From assembly GCF_021390435.2 (NCBI RefSeq), contig NZ_JAJVCN010000001.1, forward strand, positions 2,728,001 through 2,792,000: a stretch of 64,000 bases of DNA, read 5' to 3'. The translations under genes were made by a program, and so were the position numbers. This document shows, piece by piece, positions 47,078 through 55,538 of the stretch (position 1 is its first letter; every line of letters starts with the position of its first letter). Under the pieces are notes generated by a model, which was given only the letters and a program-made list of their open reading frames with translations, searched no databases and was not told where the DNA came from. This DNA comes from Kibdelosporangium philippinense (lineage in GTDB: Bacteria; Actinomycetota; Actinomycetes; Mycobacteriales; Pseudonocardiaceae).

Positions 47078-48516
47078 ATCCGGATTCCGACAGCACAGTC
47101 GTGCGAGCCGAACAAGCGGTTCGTGGTACCCGGACGCCCGGCCTGGACCTCCACGTGGGCCATCTCGGGCGCAATGCGCGAGCGGGGCTCATGGATGCCT
47201 TCCGGGAAGCGATCCGCACGGGGAGGTTGGCGCCGGGGACGCGGCTGCCCTCAAGCCGTGTGCTGGCGAACGATCTGGGGCTGGGCCGCAACACCGTGGT
47301 TCGGGCCTACTCGGAGCTGATCAACGAGGGATGGCTCATGGGGCAGCACGGTTCCGGCACGGAAGTGGCGCAGCGTTCGGCGGAGCTGGTGGCCGACCGG
47401 GAACCGCCGCGGCCGCTGGCGGCACGGCCGCAACTGGTGTATGACCTGCGGCCTGGGCGGCCGGACCTGTCGTCGTTTCCACGCCAGGAATGGATTCGCG
47501 CGGTGAAGCGGACGGTGAGCACGGCGCCGTTCGAAGCCTTCGGGTACACCGATCCGCACGGCCGCAGCGAACTGCGTGCTGCCATCGCCCGGTATCTGGC
47601 TCGGGCCAGGGGACTGCGCGCGCGGGCCGACAACGTCGTGGTGTGCAGCGGGGCCGCGGAAGGGTTGCGGCTCGTGGCCGCGGCGCTGGCGAGGGCCCGG
47701 GTCACGACGGTTGCGGTCGAGGAGTTCGGCCTGCAGACCCAGCGCGAGGCGTTGCTGAAGGCCAGGCTCGATGCCGTCCCGATCCCGGTGGACGCGGACG
47801 GCGCCAACCTGTCCACACTGGACGATACGCCGACTCCGGGGGCGGTGCTGCTCACGCCGTCACACCAGTTCCCCTTGGGGGTGGCGCTGCATTCCGACCG
47901 GCGGGCAGCAGTCGTGGACTGGGCTCGCCGGCGGGGCGCGCTGATCATCGAAGACGACTACGACGGCGAGTTCCGCTACGACCGATCTCCCGTCGGCGCG
48001 TTGCAGGGACTGGATCACGACCACGTGATCTACCTCGGAACCGCGAGCAAATCCCTGGCGCCGGGGCTGCGCCTGGGCTGGCTCGTCGTGCCGGACCGCC
48101 TGGTCGGCTCGATCGTCGCGGAGAAAGGGTGGGCAGAGGAGACCGTTGGGTTCGTCAACCAGTTGGCGATGACCGACTTCATCGAGTCCGGGGCGTACGA
48201 CCGCCACATTCGCGCGATGCGCTCGCAGTACTGCCGCCGACGTGAGCAGCTCGTCGAGATGATCGACCGGCATGCGCCAACCGCGCGGGTGACCGGGATG
48301 TCCGCCGGGCTGCACATCGTTGTCGAACAACCCGGCCGTACCGGCGCCGAACTCGTGCGCCGCGCTGCTCGCGAACAGCTGACGGTCGAGCCGCTCGACT
48401 TCTTCCGGCACCTCGGGTCCACATCGGACCGTGACGGCGTGGCCATCGGATTCGCCGCACCCTCCGCCAGCGCCTGGTCGGGCGCGCTGGAGGCGCTGGT
48501 TCGCACACTGCGGTGA
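47074..48516 (+). CDS. MocR/PdxR-family regulator (GntR HTH plus aminotransferase domain)
   Basis: 480 aa. N-terminal GntR winged helix (GRLAPGTRLPSSRVLANDLG ... GRNTVVRAYSELINEGWL), a linker, then a type I aminotransferase-like domain that binds PLP (Lys in GTASKSLAPGLRLGW). MocR proteins regulate vitamin B6 or other amine metabolism with PLP as co-regulator. The GTG start overlaps the cupin stop by four bases. The duplicated upstream elements at 45963 and 48523 are the likely targets, one for its own operon and one for the downstream oxidoreductase. Confidence 0.93.
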   Translation: MNPDSDSTVVRAEQAVRGTRTPGLDLHVGHLGRNARAGLMDAFREAIRTGRLAPGTRLPSSRVLANDLGLGRNTVVRAYSELINEGWLMGQHGSGTEVAQRSAELVADREPPRPLAARPQLVYDLRPGRPDLSSFPRQEWIRAVKRTVSTAPFEAFGYTDPHGRSELRAAIARYLARARGLRARADNVVVCSGAAEGLRLVAAALARARVTTVAVEEFGLQTQREALLKARLDAVPIPVDADGANLSTLDDTPTPGAVLLTPSHQFPLGVALHSDRRAAVVDWARRRGALIIEDDYDGEFRYDRSPVGALQGLDHDHVIYLGTASKSLAPGLRLGWLVVPDRLVGSIVAEKGWAEETVGFVNQLAMTDFIESGAYDRHIRAMRSQYCRRREQLVEMIDRHAPTARVTGMSAGLHIVVEQPGRTGAELVRRAAREQLTVEPLDFFRHLGSTSDRDGVAIGFAAPSASAWSGALEALVRTLR

Positions 48517-48522
48517 CCACCC

Positions 48523-48570
48523 GACTGGTTCCCGTTCCGAGCGGCCAGGTGGACTCAGGTTCCGGGCCGA
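48523..48570 (+). promoter_or_regulatory. MocR-type operator region, copy 2
   Basis: Duplicate of 45963-46010, placed immediately after mocR and about 155 bp before the oxidoreductase gene. Confidence 0.6.
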
Positions 48571-48654
48571 CAACGAGTTAGCGTCAACCAACTGGACTAC
48601 CGCGTCCAGGGAACGCGGCAGGACTTTTGCGGCTCGGCTTGTCCGCGCTGGGCG

Positions 48655-48680
48655 TTCTATGGACGGAATGGTCCATAGAA
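48655..48680. promoter_or_regulatory. Palindrome upstream of the oxidoreductase gene
   Basis: TTCTATGGAC and GTCCATAGAA form a perfect 10-bp inverted repeat with a 6-bp spacer, 44 bp before the ATG. A GTCCAT half-site is repeated at 48683-48688. Likely an operator. Confidence 0.6.
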
Positions 48681-48723
48681 CCGTCCATTTTCGCCGCGAG
48701 GACTGGATACAGAAAGGTGCCGG

Positions 48724-49641
48724 ATGAAGGCGATCGTGGTGACGGATCAGGCCGCGGGAACGGCCGGGATGACGCTGGCGGAACGACCCCAGCCCGAGGC
48801 GGCGGGAAACGATGTGCTGGTTGAGGTTCATGCGTCAGGGTTCACTCCGGGGGAGTTGGAGTGGGACACGACGTGGACCGATCGTCTTGGTCGTGACCGG
48901 ACGCCGTCGATTCCCGGGCACGAGTTGGCCGGTGTGGTCAGCGCTCTCGGCTACGGTACGAGAGGGCTGTCGGTGGGCCAGCGGGTGTTCGGTCTCACCG
49001 ACTGGACCCGCGACGGCACCCTGGCGGAGTACGCAGTCGTCGAGGCGCGCAACCTCGCGCCGCTGCCGGGCGACGTCGACTTCACAGTAGGTGCCAGCCT
49101 GCCGATCTCGGGTCTGACCGCATGGCAGGGATTGTTCGTGCACGGCCGCCTTCAGACGGGGCAAAGCGTTCTGGTGCACGGCGCCGCCGGTGGAGTCGGC
49201 TCAATGGTGACGCAACTCGCCCGCGAAGCCGGCGCGTACGTCATCGGCACCGGACGAGCCGCCGACCGGCAGGCCGCGCTCGACATCGGTGCGCACGAGT
49301 TCGTCGACCTTCAGGACGACTCGCTGGCAGACGTCGGCGCAGTCGATGTGGTGTTCGACATTTTCGGCGGAGAGATCCAGAAGCGGTCCGCGGGCCTGAT
49401 TCGAGCTGGCGGAACGCTGGTGACCATTGCCGGCCCGCCGGAGGCTCGGCCAGCCGAAGGCTTGGCGATCGACTTCGTCGTCGAGGCCGACCGCGCCCAA
49501 CTGAGTGAGATCGCCCAGCGGGTGCGGGAAGGGCGACTGCGGACGCTCATCGGAAACGTCGCGACCCTCGACGATGCCGTCGCCGCCTTCAACCCGACCG
49601 AGCGGGTCAAGGGCAAGACGATCATCCGCGTTCGTCCGTAA
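48724..49641 (+). CDS. NADP-dependent quinone oxidoreductase-like protein
   Basis: 305 aa, medium-chain dehydrogenase/reductase fold. N-terminal GroES-like part (PGHELAGVVSALG), then the NADP Rossmann motif (VLVHGAAGGVGSMVTQLARE). No structural or catalytic zinc cysteines, as in zeta-crystallin/QOR types. It may reduce quinones or enals in oxidative stress. ATG with AAAGG upstream. Regulated, perhaps, by the MocR protein upstream. Confidence 0.9.
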   Translation: MKAIVVTDQAAGTAGMTLAERPQPEAAGNDVLVEVHASGFTPGELEWDTTWTDRLGRDRTPSIPGHELAGVVSALGYGTRGLSVGQRVFGLTDWTRDGTLAEYAVVEARNLAPLPGDVDFTVGASLPISGLTAWQGLFVHGRLQTGQSVLVHGAAGGVGSMVTQLAREAGAYVIGTGRAADRQAALDIGAHEFVDLQDDSLADVGAVDVVFDIFGGEIQKRSAGLIRAGGTLVTIAGPPEARPAEGLAIDFVVEADRAQLSEIAQRVREGRLRTLIGNVATLDDAVAAFNPTERVKGKTIIRVRP

Positions 49642-49747
49642 GGACGGCGAGGCGATCGCCAGACGGTGGCTCGTACGACAATGACGTCGTGCGACTCCCG
49701 CGTGAACTCAAGACACTCTTCCCGCCGTGCATGCTCCTCGCGCGTGC

Positions 49748-49842
49748 TGGTCATCGCGGATCACCGGTCGCGCCAGGGAGTTCCAGGTCAGTGCGCCAAA
49801 CAAGGTTGGGGTTATAGGGAACCTCGCTCGTCGGACACACTC
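49748..49842. repeat. Dispersed repeat, part A (copy 2)
   Basis: Close match to 24922-25003, here without the part B hairpin. Non-coding; about 100 bp after the oxidoreductase stop. Confidence 0.78.
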
Positions 49843-49843
49843 G

Positions 49844-50005
49844 TCAACCACATGAGGATGGGCCGTCGCATAGATGGCCTTCTTCTATTGGGTGAAACCG
49901 CAGCTCAGGCCCGAGCTTCTCGTAGAGTTGGGCAAGCCGGTCAGGCTTCTTCTCCCGCAATGCCTCATCGAGATCATTCAATGAGTTCCCGTTGATTAAG
50001 TCGAC
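49844..50005 (-). pseudogene. Possible recombinase C-terminal remnant
   Basis: The frame VVDLINGNSLNDLDEALREK, then LAQLYEKLGPELRFHPIEEG, resembles the C-terminal tail of large serine recombinases. No catalytic domain is present. Weak evidence. Confidence 0.35.
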
Positions 50006-50049
50006 CACGCCGCCGGATCGACACCGGCCGTGATCGGTGCGTGGTCGAC
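50000..50049. repeat. GTCGACCACGC inverted repeat
   Basis: Exact 11-bp arms GTCGACCACGC / GCGTGGTCGAC with a 28-bp loop. Possibly a terminator or recombination site. Confidence 0.5.
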
Positions 50050-50128
50050 ATCTACCTTTCACGGCATCGACCGCGCCACAGTAAGCCCTCCAAGTATTGC
50101 TTCTTAGAGCCGCCCGGCGGGGTTTGGC

Positions 50129-50467
50129 TTACGCGGTGATGGCGTGCAGATGAGCGGAGACGAACGCGGCGAACGTCTGCGCTGGGCGTCCGGTTACCTG
50201 CTGCACGGTCGGGGTGACGCGGTCCTCCGCGCCGTGCCGGATGTCTTCGTCGAGACCGGCGAGCATGGCGGCGAACTCTGGTGTGAGACCGGTGGCGATG
50301 AGCTGGCTGGTCATCTCGGCGGTCGTGATGCGGCGGAGAGGGGCGAACTGCCCGACGACCTCGATTTCGAACTCGCGCTCGATCTGCTCGCCGCGCCCAT
50401 CTACTGGCGGATGACCGTCCGCCAAGCTCCGATCGAAGCCGATTACCTCGACCACCTCGCCGATCAC
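50129..50467 (-). pseudogene. NmrA/QorB-like NAD(P)-binding protein, C-terminal fragment
   Basis: 112 codons. The last 70 (ITTAEMTSQLIATGLTPEFA, AGLDEDIRHGAEDRVTP, VTGRPAQTFAAFV) match the C-terminal substrate region of atypical SDRs. The Rossmann half with its glycine motif is missing, and the first 40 residues do not fit the family. Confidence 0.6.
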
Positions 50468-50578
50468 ATCCTGCGTGCGCCCAACGCGCGGTCCGTGCCA
50501 CGTTTGTAGGCCGAGGCGTCGGCTGCGGTTCGCGGTACAGCAGGCTGGCGTTGCGAAGCCAGCACGATCACAACAAGT

Positions 50579-51253
50579 TCATGCCGTATACCCACCGCCA
50601 TGGTCGGCACCCACGCGGTGACCTTGCGCATGTCGTTGTCCTGCTGGAGAGTGGCGGTGATCTGCGCGTTCCACCACGAATGCCGTTGCGGTGGCGTAGC
50701 AACTCGCGGCAAGCAGCACCGCGCCCAAGAAGTCACTCGGCCGGTGCCAGCCCGCGACCAACGTCGAAATGCCGACGGCACCAACCCACACAAATCCGGG
50801 TACGGCCACAAACCACTGGGCCCGCCCGGGCACCACCAGCAACACCGCGAAAACGCAGATGGCCGCCACGGTGACATGCCCACTGGGAAAACTGTTGTCG
50901 GTGTACGGGATCTGCTGGGCGAGGTCCGGCCGAGCCAACCCGACTTTCAACAGCTGCGCGAGCGCCGCGGCAACGACCATCAGAACGACAGCCACCACAG
51001 TCCGCCGAATCACCCGGCGGCCCAGTCCGATCACGCACACCACGATCAGCGTGCCGACGAACAACGCCGGGGCCGGGACGGTCAGTGGCAGTGGCACCTC
51101 GCCGGACGCCCGCGTGAACGTCGGGTCGAACCACGACAGCATCTCGTAATCCAGCAACTGCCCACCGGCCGTGCCCACCATGACCACGTACGTCACACTG
51201 GTGGCTACGGCGAGCAGCACGGCCACAGGCAGTCGCATCCTCACGTGATCCAC
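50579..51253 (-). CDS. PAP2-superfamily membrane phosphatase
   Basis: 224 aa, about six membrane helices. The three phosphatase motifs are visible: KVGLARPD, SFPSGHVT, and STLVAGWHRPSD. Such enzymes dephosphorylate lipid phosphates (undecaprenyl pyrophosphate or phosphatidate types). The last 25 residues (HRHSPAGQRHAQGHRV and on) do not look like family sequence, so the tail may be altered. The start may be the GTG at 51253 or the ATG at 51238. A 77-bp stretch is duplicated in reverse at 20454. Confidence 0.85.
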   Translation of the reverse strand: MDHVRMRLPVAVLLAVATSVTYVVMVGTAGGQLLDYEMLSWFDPTFTRASGEVPLPLTVPAPALFVGTLIVVCVIGLGRRVIRRTVVAVVLMVVAAALAQLLKVGLARPDLAQQIPYTDNSFPSGHVTVAAICVFAVLLVVPGRAQWFVAVPGFVWVGAVGISTLVAGWHRPSDFLGAVLLAASCYATATAFVVERADHRHSPAGQRHAQGHRVGADHGGGYTA

Positions 51254-51602
51254 AATGCCGCCGGAATGTCCGCGTCATGCCGAGGTTGTGTCATGACTCC
51301 GCAACGGCTGCGTGCCCAGACGGCCGCGCCACCGGCGCCCGACCAGGAAACCAGCCGTGGCCAGGTCGAATAGCGGCAGCGGTCCCGCGAGCGATGGCAG
51401 ACTCCGCAGAGACGAATTCGCCCATAGTCACCACCGTGGTGATGGTTCCGCTTTGCGAGGCTATTCGGATTATTTCTCTGCATGTGCAACGCCGTACCCG
51501 GCGAGCCCGGCAGTGTCGTGAGCTATTTGGAAGCCCAGGCTGAGAATCTTGGTCTGCGCTTCACAGCCCCACCATGCAGTTCATGATCCTGTCCGCTCCG
51601 CT
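51254..51602. other. Intergenic, no supported gene
   Basis: About 350 bp with short antisense frames only. Confidence 0.4.
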
Positions 51603-51694
51603 GATACGCCACTACCGCACCTACGCTGGTCACCACCGCGGAACTGAAACCCAACCCACCGTCAACGGCTACAGTCGAAGAACTCGCCTGCACA

Positions 51695-51973
51695 TTGCGA
51701 CGATCCCAAGCCGGATACGCACGCCTCATCACCACCGCTATCAGCGAGCTCGTCACCGAACGCCGTACCGGCATCGAATACGGCACCATCTTGGACAACC
51801 GCGACAACACCACTGACCTCACCAACGGCAACGTCGCACTGCAGATCATCACGCTCATCCCCATCACCCGTGCCGGAATCGAACTTTCCACACAGGACAA
51901 TGAGGCACTCCATAGCCACTGGGACACAGTCAAACCAGACCTACTCGACATCACCAGGCCATGCACCCTCTAG
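51695..51973 (+). CDS. Suppressor-of-fused-like C-terminal fragment
   Basis: 92 codons from a TTG; the frame is open back to about 51606 and reads protein-like (TATVEELACTLRRSQAGYAR). The segment LQIITLIPITRAGIELSTQD, with its following helix, resembles the end of Sufu-domain proteins, which in bacteria occur in toxin-immunity loci. Start unknown, and the N-terminal part is missing, so it may be a remnant. Confidence 0.4.
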   Translation: MRRSQAGYARLITTAISELVTERRTGIEYGTILDNRDNTTDLTNGNVALQIITLIPITRAGIELSTQDNEALHSHWDTVKPDLLDITRPCTL

Positions 51974-52374
51974 ACACAACACCGCAGATCCGGAGGGTGG
52001 GCCCACCGTGACCCGCGGGTGACGGCGTTGGCGCGAACCGCTGGTCCATCAACTGGTGAGCGTCAACGGCGTGTCACCAAAGCGGCCCTCAAGGAAGTGG
52101 TCGAACAGGTCGGGCAGAGTGACCGGCAAGAGCTTGATCGGTGCACCACCGAAGCTTCTCGCTGACCACCAGCGCCGTTCAATCAGCCTGATCTCGGCGA
52201 GTCCGAATGATAGGCCAGCCGGGCGAAGAGACGCCGCCTACGACGAACGGGGCGACCGGATCGAGGTCTAACCTGGCTCGCGGAGTTACGGCGGGGCGCG
52301 GCTGAAGGAACAGCGGCTGGCGGAGCAGATCGGAAGCCCACGTCGGCAAACCCCGCGCTCTGTGCCCGGCGTGG
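51974..52374. other. Intergenic, no supported gene
   Basis: About 400 bp; antisense frames only. Confidence 0.4.
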
Positions 52375-53259
52375 CTATGGCAGGGGTGGTGTCAGCATTC
52401 GCCTGCCTGCGGCTATTCCACCGTCGACGGGCACGCAAGCGCCTGTGAGGTAGGCGAATTCTTCGCCCGCCAGGCCGAGTACGGCTGAGGCGATCATCTG
52501 GGGCGTGGCGGTCCGTTTCAAGCCGTCGACGTTCTCTTGGCCGACGTACGCGAGCACGCGTCGCCACGTCGCGTCATCCAGGCCGGGTGGGCGGATCATG
52601 GCGGTGTCGGTGATGCCGGGGAGGATCGCGTTGACCCGGATGCCCTGGCTTCCGTACTCCAGGGCGGCGGCTTTGACCAGTGCTTGGACGGCTTGTTTGG
52701 TGGCCTGGTAGGTGGACAGGTTGGGGCGCCCGATGAGCGCGCCTACTGAGGAGTTCACGATGATGTGTCCACCAGTCCTGAGCATGTGCGGGATCTGGTA
52801 CTTCATCGTCAGGAAGACGCCGCGTGCGTTGGTGTTGGTGACGTCGTCCCATTGCTCGAGTGTCACCTCGTGCAGCGGTGCGCTGATCTGTACGCCCGCG
52901 TTGTTGAACGCGATGTCTAAGCGTCCGTAGCGTTGTACCGCGCTGCCTACGAAGTGCTGGACGGATGATGGTTTGCGCACGTCGGCTTGGATGTAGGTCG
53001 CTTCGCCGCGTGTGGCTCGGATGCCGCGTTCGACTTCGCGGCCCCGATCGGTCCGGCGTCCGCAGAATGCGACCTTGGCGCCAGCTGCGGCGAAGGCTCG
53101 CGCGGTCGCTTCGCCGATTCCCGAGGTCCCGCCGGTGATCAGGACGACTTTGCCGGTGAACCGGCCTGCCTGGTCCGCCGCGGCGGGCCTGGCGAGCACG
53201 CCGAGTCCCGCCGCTGCCGCGGCACCACTCAGGACGGATCGGCGAGTCGGTGTGCCCAT
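52375..53259 (-). CDS. Tat-exported short-chain dehydrogenase (SDR)
   Basis: 294 aa from the ATG at 53259, which has GGAGG nearby. A twin-arginine signal (TRRSVLSGAAAAAGLG) comes first, unusual for an SDR. Then the classical fold: TGGTSGIG, NNAG, catalytic Ser in VNSSVGAL, and YQATK. C-terminal GACVPVDGG as in FabG-like enzymes. It oxidises or reduces an unknown alcohol. It diverges from a TetR gene across a palindromic operator. Confidence 0.92.
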   Translation of the reverse strand: MGTPTRRSVLSGAAAAAGLGVLARPAAADQAGRFTGKVVLITGGTSGIGEATARAFAAAGAKVAFCGRRTDRGREVERGIRATRGEATYIQADVRKPSSVQHFVGSAVQRYGRLDIAFNNAGVQISAPLHEVTLEQWDDVTNTNARGVFLTMKYQIPHMLRTGGHIIVNSSVGALIGRPNLSTYQATKQAVQALVKAAALEYGSQGIRVNAILPGITDTAMIRPPGLDDATWRRVLAYVGQENVDGLKRTATPQMIASAVLGLAGEEFAYLTGACVPVDGGIAAGRRMLTPPLP

Positions 53260-53271
53260 CTCCAACCTCCT

Positions 53272-53294
53272 AAAAGCAACTTTTCGTTGCTTTT
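53272..53294. promoter_or_regulatory. TetR-type operator between SDR and tetR genes
   Basis: AAAAGCAAC-N5-GTTGCTTTT, a perfect inverted repeat placed 12 bp before the SDR start and 33 bp before tetR. Confidence 0.82.
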
Positions 53295-53327
53295 ACTCTT
53301 CCTGGTTGGCCGGACTAAAGTCAACTC

Positions 53328-53927
53328 GTGGCTGAGAGTCCTGTCAGGCGGCCCGGCGGTCGTAGCGCGCATGTGCGGACGTCGGTGCTTGACGCCGGTC
53401 TTGCCGAACTCGTCGATGTGGGGTTCCATGCCCTGAGCCTGGAGGGCATCGCAAAACGCGCCGGCGTGAACAAGACGACGCTGTACCGGCGCTGGGAGAG
53501 CAAGGAAGCGCTGATGCTTGACGCGATCCGGGAGCGCGCCGCGGCGCGGGTGCCGATTCCGGACACGGGCAGCCTGCGGGACGACTTGCTGACGTTGGTC
53601 CGTACTGCGATCGCCAATCTGCTCACACCCGAGGTGCAGGCGATGGTGCGGGTGGGAATTGCCTTGGCGCCGCACGAGGCCGCAGTGGCCACAATGGTCG
53701 ATTCATTTTGGACAGATCGACTTGCGGTCGACGGGGTGATCGTCGAACGGGCGATCCGGCGTGGGGAGATCCCGCCGGTTGATCCGGCGGAGCTGATCGA
53801 GGCGGTACTTGGTCCGCCCTACTTCCGTGCGTTGGTTGCCGGGCGGCCGGTGACCGACGATTTCCTCGTTCGGACAGTCGATCTGGTGCTCAACGGGGTG
53901 GGCGCCGACGACACTGCACGATGCTGA
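53328..53927 (+). CDS. TetR-family regulator
   Basis: 199 aa from GTG. N-terminal HTH (LSLEGIAKRAGVNKTTLYRR WESKEAL), then a helical ligand-binding domain (TetR_C type). It should repress the divergent SDR gene and itself by binding the palindrome at 53272. No ligand can be deduced. Confidence 0.92.
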   Translation: MAESPVRRPGGRSAHVRTSVLDAGLAELVDVGFHALSLEGIAKRAGVNKTTLYRRWESKEALMLDAIRERAAARVPIPDTGSLRDDLLTLVRTAIANLLTPEVQAMVRVGIALAPHEAAVATMVDSFWTDRLAVDGVIVERAIRRGEIPPVDPAELIEAVLGPPYFRALVAGRPVTDDFLVRTVDLVLNGVGADDTARC

Positions 53928-53939
53928 GCTGCCAAGCGG

Positions 53940-54617
53940 ATGCCAGGCGTGGGCTCTGGTATGCCACCTCAGGAAGATCAGTTTCCGACTTCGCAAAGGC
54001 ATTGTTCGCAAGCATCGACAAAGGTGTTGACGCTGCTGTTCCCGGAAGGGGCCAAGGACGAGACCGAGCCGATCTATCAGAGCTCGCCGATCGCGCGGTA
54101 CTACAACGTGCTGGCCAGGCACGTGATCGGGCGGCTGGCCGACACGGCCGATCGTGGCCGCACCTTGCGCGTTCTCGAAGTGGGTGGCGGGACCGGCGGG
54201 CTCACGTCCGCGGTGCTGCCGGTGCTTCCGGCCGACCGGTGCGAGTACGTGTTCACTGACATCTCGCCTGCGTTCGTGCAGTCGGCCGTCGAGGGGTACC
54301 AGCGGTACGAGTTCGTCACCGGCCGGACCTTGGACATCGAGGGAGACCTTGCCGCACAAGGCATCGAGCTCGGGTCGTTCGATCTCGTGCTGGCCTCCGA
54401 CGTGGTGCACGCGACCGCTGATGTGAAACGGACCCTGCTGCACCTGCGCGAAGTGCTCGCTCCCGGCGGCGTGCTCGCCATGATGGAGAGCCGGATAGCG
54501 CTGGAGGCCCTGGCTTCGCGGACATCCGCGATCTCGCCCTTGCCAGAGGAGCCGCGATACCTGCCCAGCTACCTGTTGCGAGGCCGGATCAGCATGCCGG
54601 TACAGGTGAAACGGTGA
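53940..54617 (+). CDS. SAM methyltransferase of PKS C-methylation type
   Basis: 225 aa. The SAM-binding core is LRVLEVGGGTGGLTSAVLP with downstream FDLVLASDVVHATADVK. The stretch before it (QSSPIARYYNVLARHVIG) matches the linker in front of C-methyltransferase domains in polyketide synthases, so this is a stand-alone or excised PKS-type domain. The start is uncertain (ATG at 53940 or 53961). The stop overlaps the SDR start by four bases (GTGA). Confidence 0.75.
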   Translation: MPGVGSGMPPQEDQFPTSQRHCSQASTKVLTLLFPEGAKDETEPIYQSSPIARYYNVLARHVIGRLADTADRGRTLRVLEVGGGTGGLTSAVLPVLPADRCEYVFTDISPAFVQSAVEGYQRYEFVTGRTLDIEGDLAAQGIELGSFDLVLASDVVHATADVKRTLLHLREVLAPGGVLAMMESRIALEALASRTSAISPLPEEPRYLPSYLLRGRISMPVQVKR

Positions 54618-55333
54618 AGGTCGCGGTAGTGACGGGCGCCGCCAGCGGCATCGGCCGTGCAGTCGCCCATCGCTTGAGCAACGATGGCTACCACGTCATC
54701 GCGGCAGACCTCACCGCTGGCTCGGCCGGGGCATCGCTGCGGCCGTACCTTCTCGACGTGACCGATGCAGAGGCGGTCGATCGGTTGGCATCGTCCCTCA
54801 GTGACTGCAGAGTGTTGGTCAACAATGCCGCGATCTGGCGGTTCGAACGGCTGATGGATGCGACCGATGAGGTCATGGCCACCAACCTGTACGGCCCGTT
54901 GCGGCTGATGCGAAAACTGGTGCCGTTGATGCGTGACGGGGGAGCGGTAGTGAACATCACCTTGGTGGTGACAACCTTCCCGCCACGTGGCCTCGGCCTC
55001 TATCCGCCATCCAAAGCCGCGCTTGAGACGGTAACACGGATGGCCGCCGTCGAGTTCGGGCCGCTCGGTGTGCGCTGCAACGCGGTCGCCCCCGGCCTGA
55101 TCCCCACCGAAGGCACAATGGACTTCTACGGTTCACCACAAGATATCGCGGCAAAGGGATCGCTGCTGCCACTCGGCACACCGGACGAGGTCGCCGCTGC
55201 CGTGTCGTTCCTGGCTTCCGACGACAGCCGCTACGTCACCGGGCAGGTGCTGGCAGTCGATGGCGGGTACCTCGCTGCTGGTGCGGGATTCTTCGCCGCT
55301 GCGGCCTCGGGTCGGCCCATGGTGAGACCTTGA
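54614..55333 (+). CDS. SDR-family protein with altered catalytic serine
   Basis: 239 aa from GTG. NAD(P) motif TGAASGIG, NNAA and the active-site YPPSK are all present. The residue 13 before Tyr, where the family has Ser, is Leu (NITLVVTT). The tail is Ala/Gly-rich. It is coupled to the methyltransferase gene upstream, implying a shared pathway. Redox activity may be reduced or altered. Confidence 0.85.
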   Translation: MKVAVVTGAASGIGRAVAHRLSNDGYHVIAADLTAGSAGASLRPYLLDVTDAEAVDRLASSLSDCRVLVNNAAIWRFERLMDATDEVMATNLYGPLRLMRKLVPLMRDGGAVVNITLVVTTFPPRGLGLYPPSKAALETVTRMAAVEFGPLGVRCNAVAPGLIPTEGTMDFYGSPQDIAAKGSLLPLGTPDEVAAAVSFLASDDSRYVTGQVLAVDGGYLAAGAGFFAAAASGRPMVRP

Positions 55334-55538
55334 TCGCCAAGATCTGCTTGGGAAAGGTCGTGAGCAGTCGGGCCTACTTCACGCCCCTGCTGTTGCGAAT
55401 CGCCAGGTAGGGGCGCTGCGCGTCCACTTCGAGGTGAAGCCCACCGGAGTGTCGTATCGGCTGCGCTCAGACAGAGGCTGGTTCTGATGGCCACGACCGG
55501 GGTACCCGTGAGTGGGCCGAGCCGAGGAAGTGGTCAGC

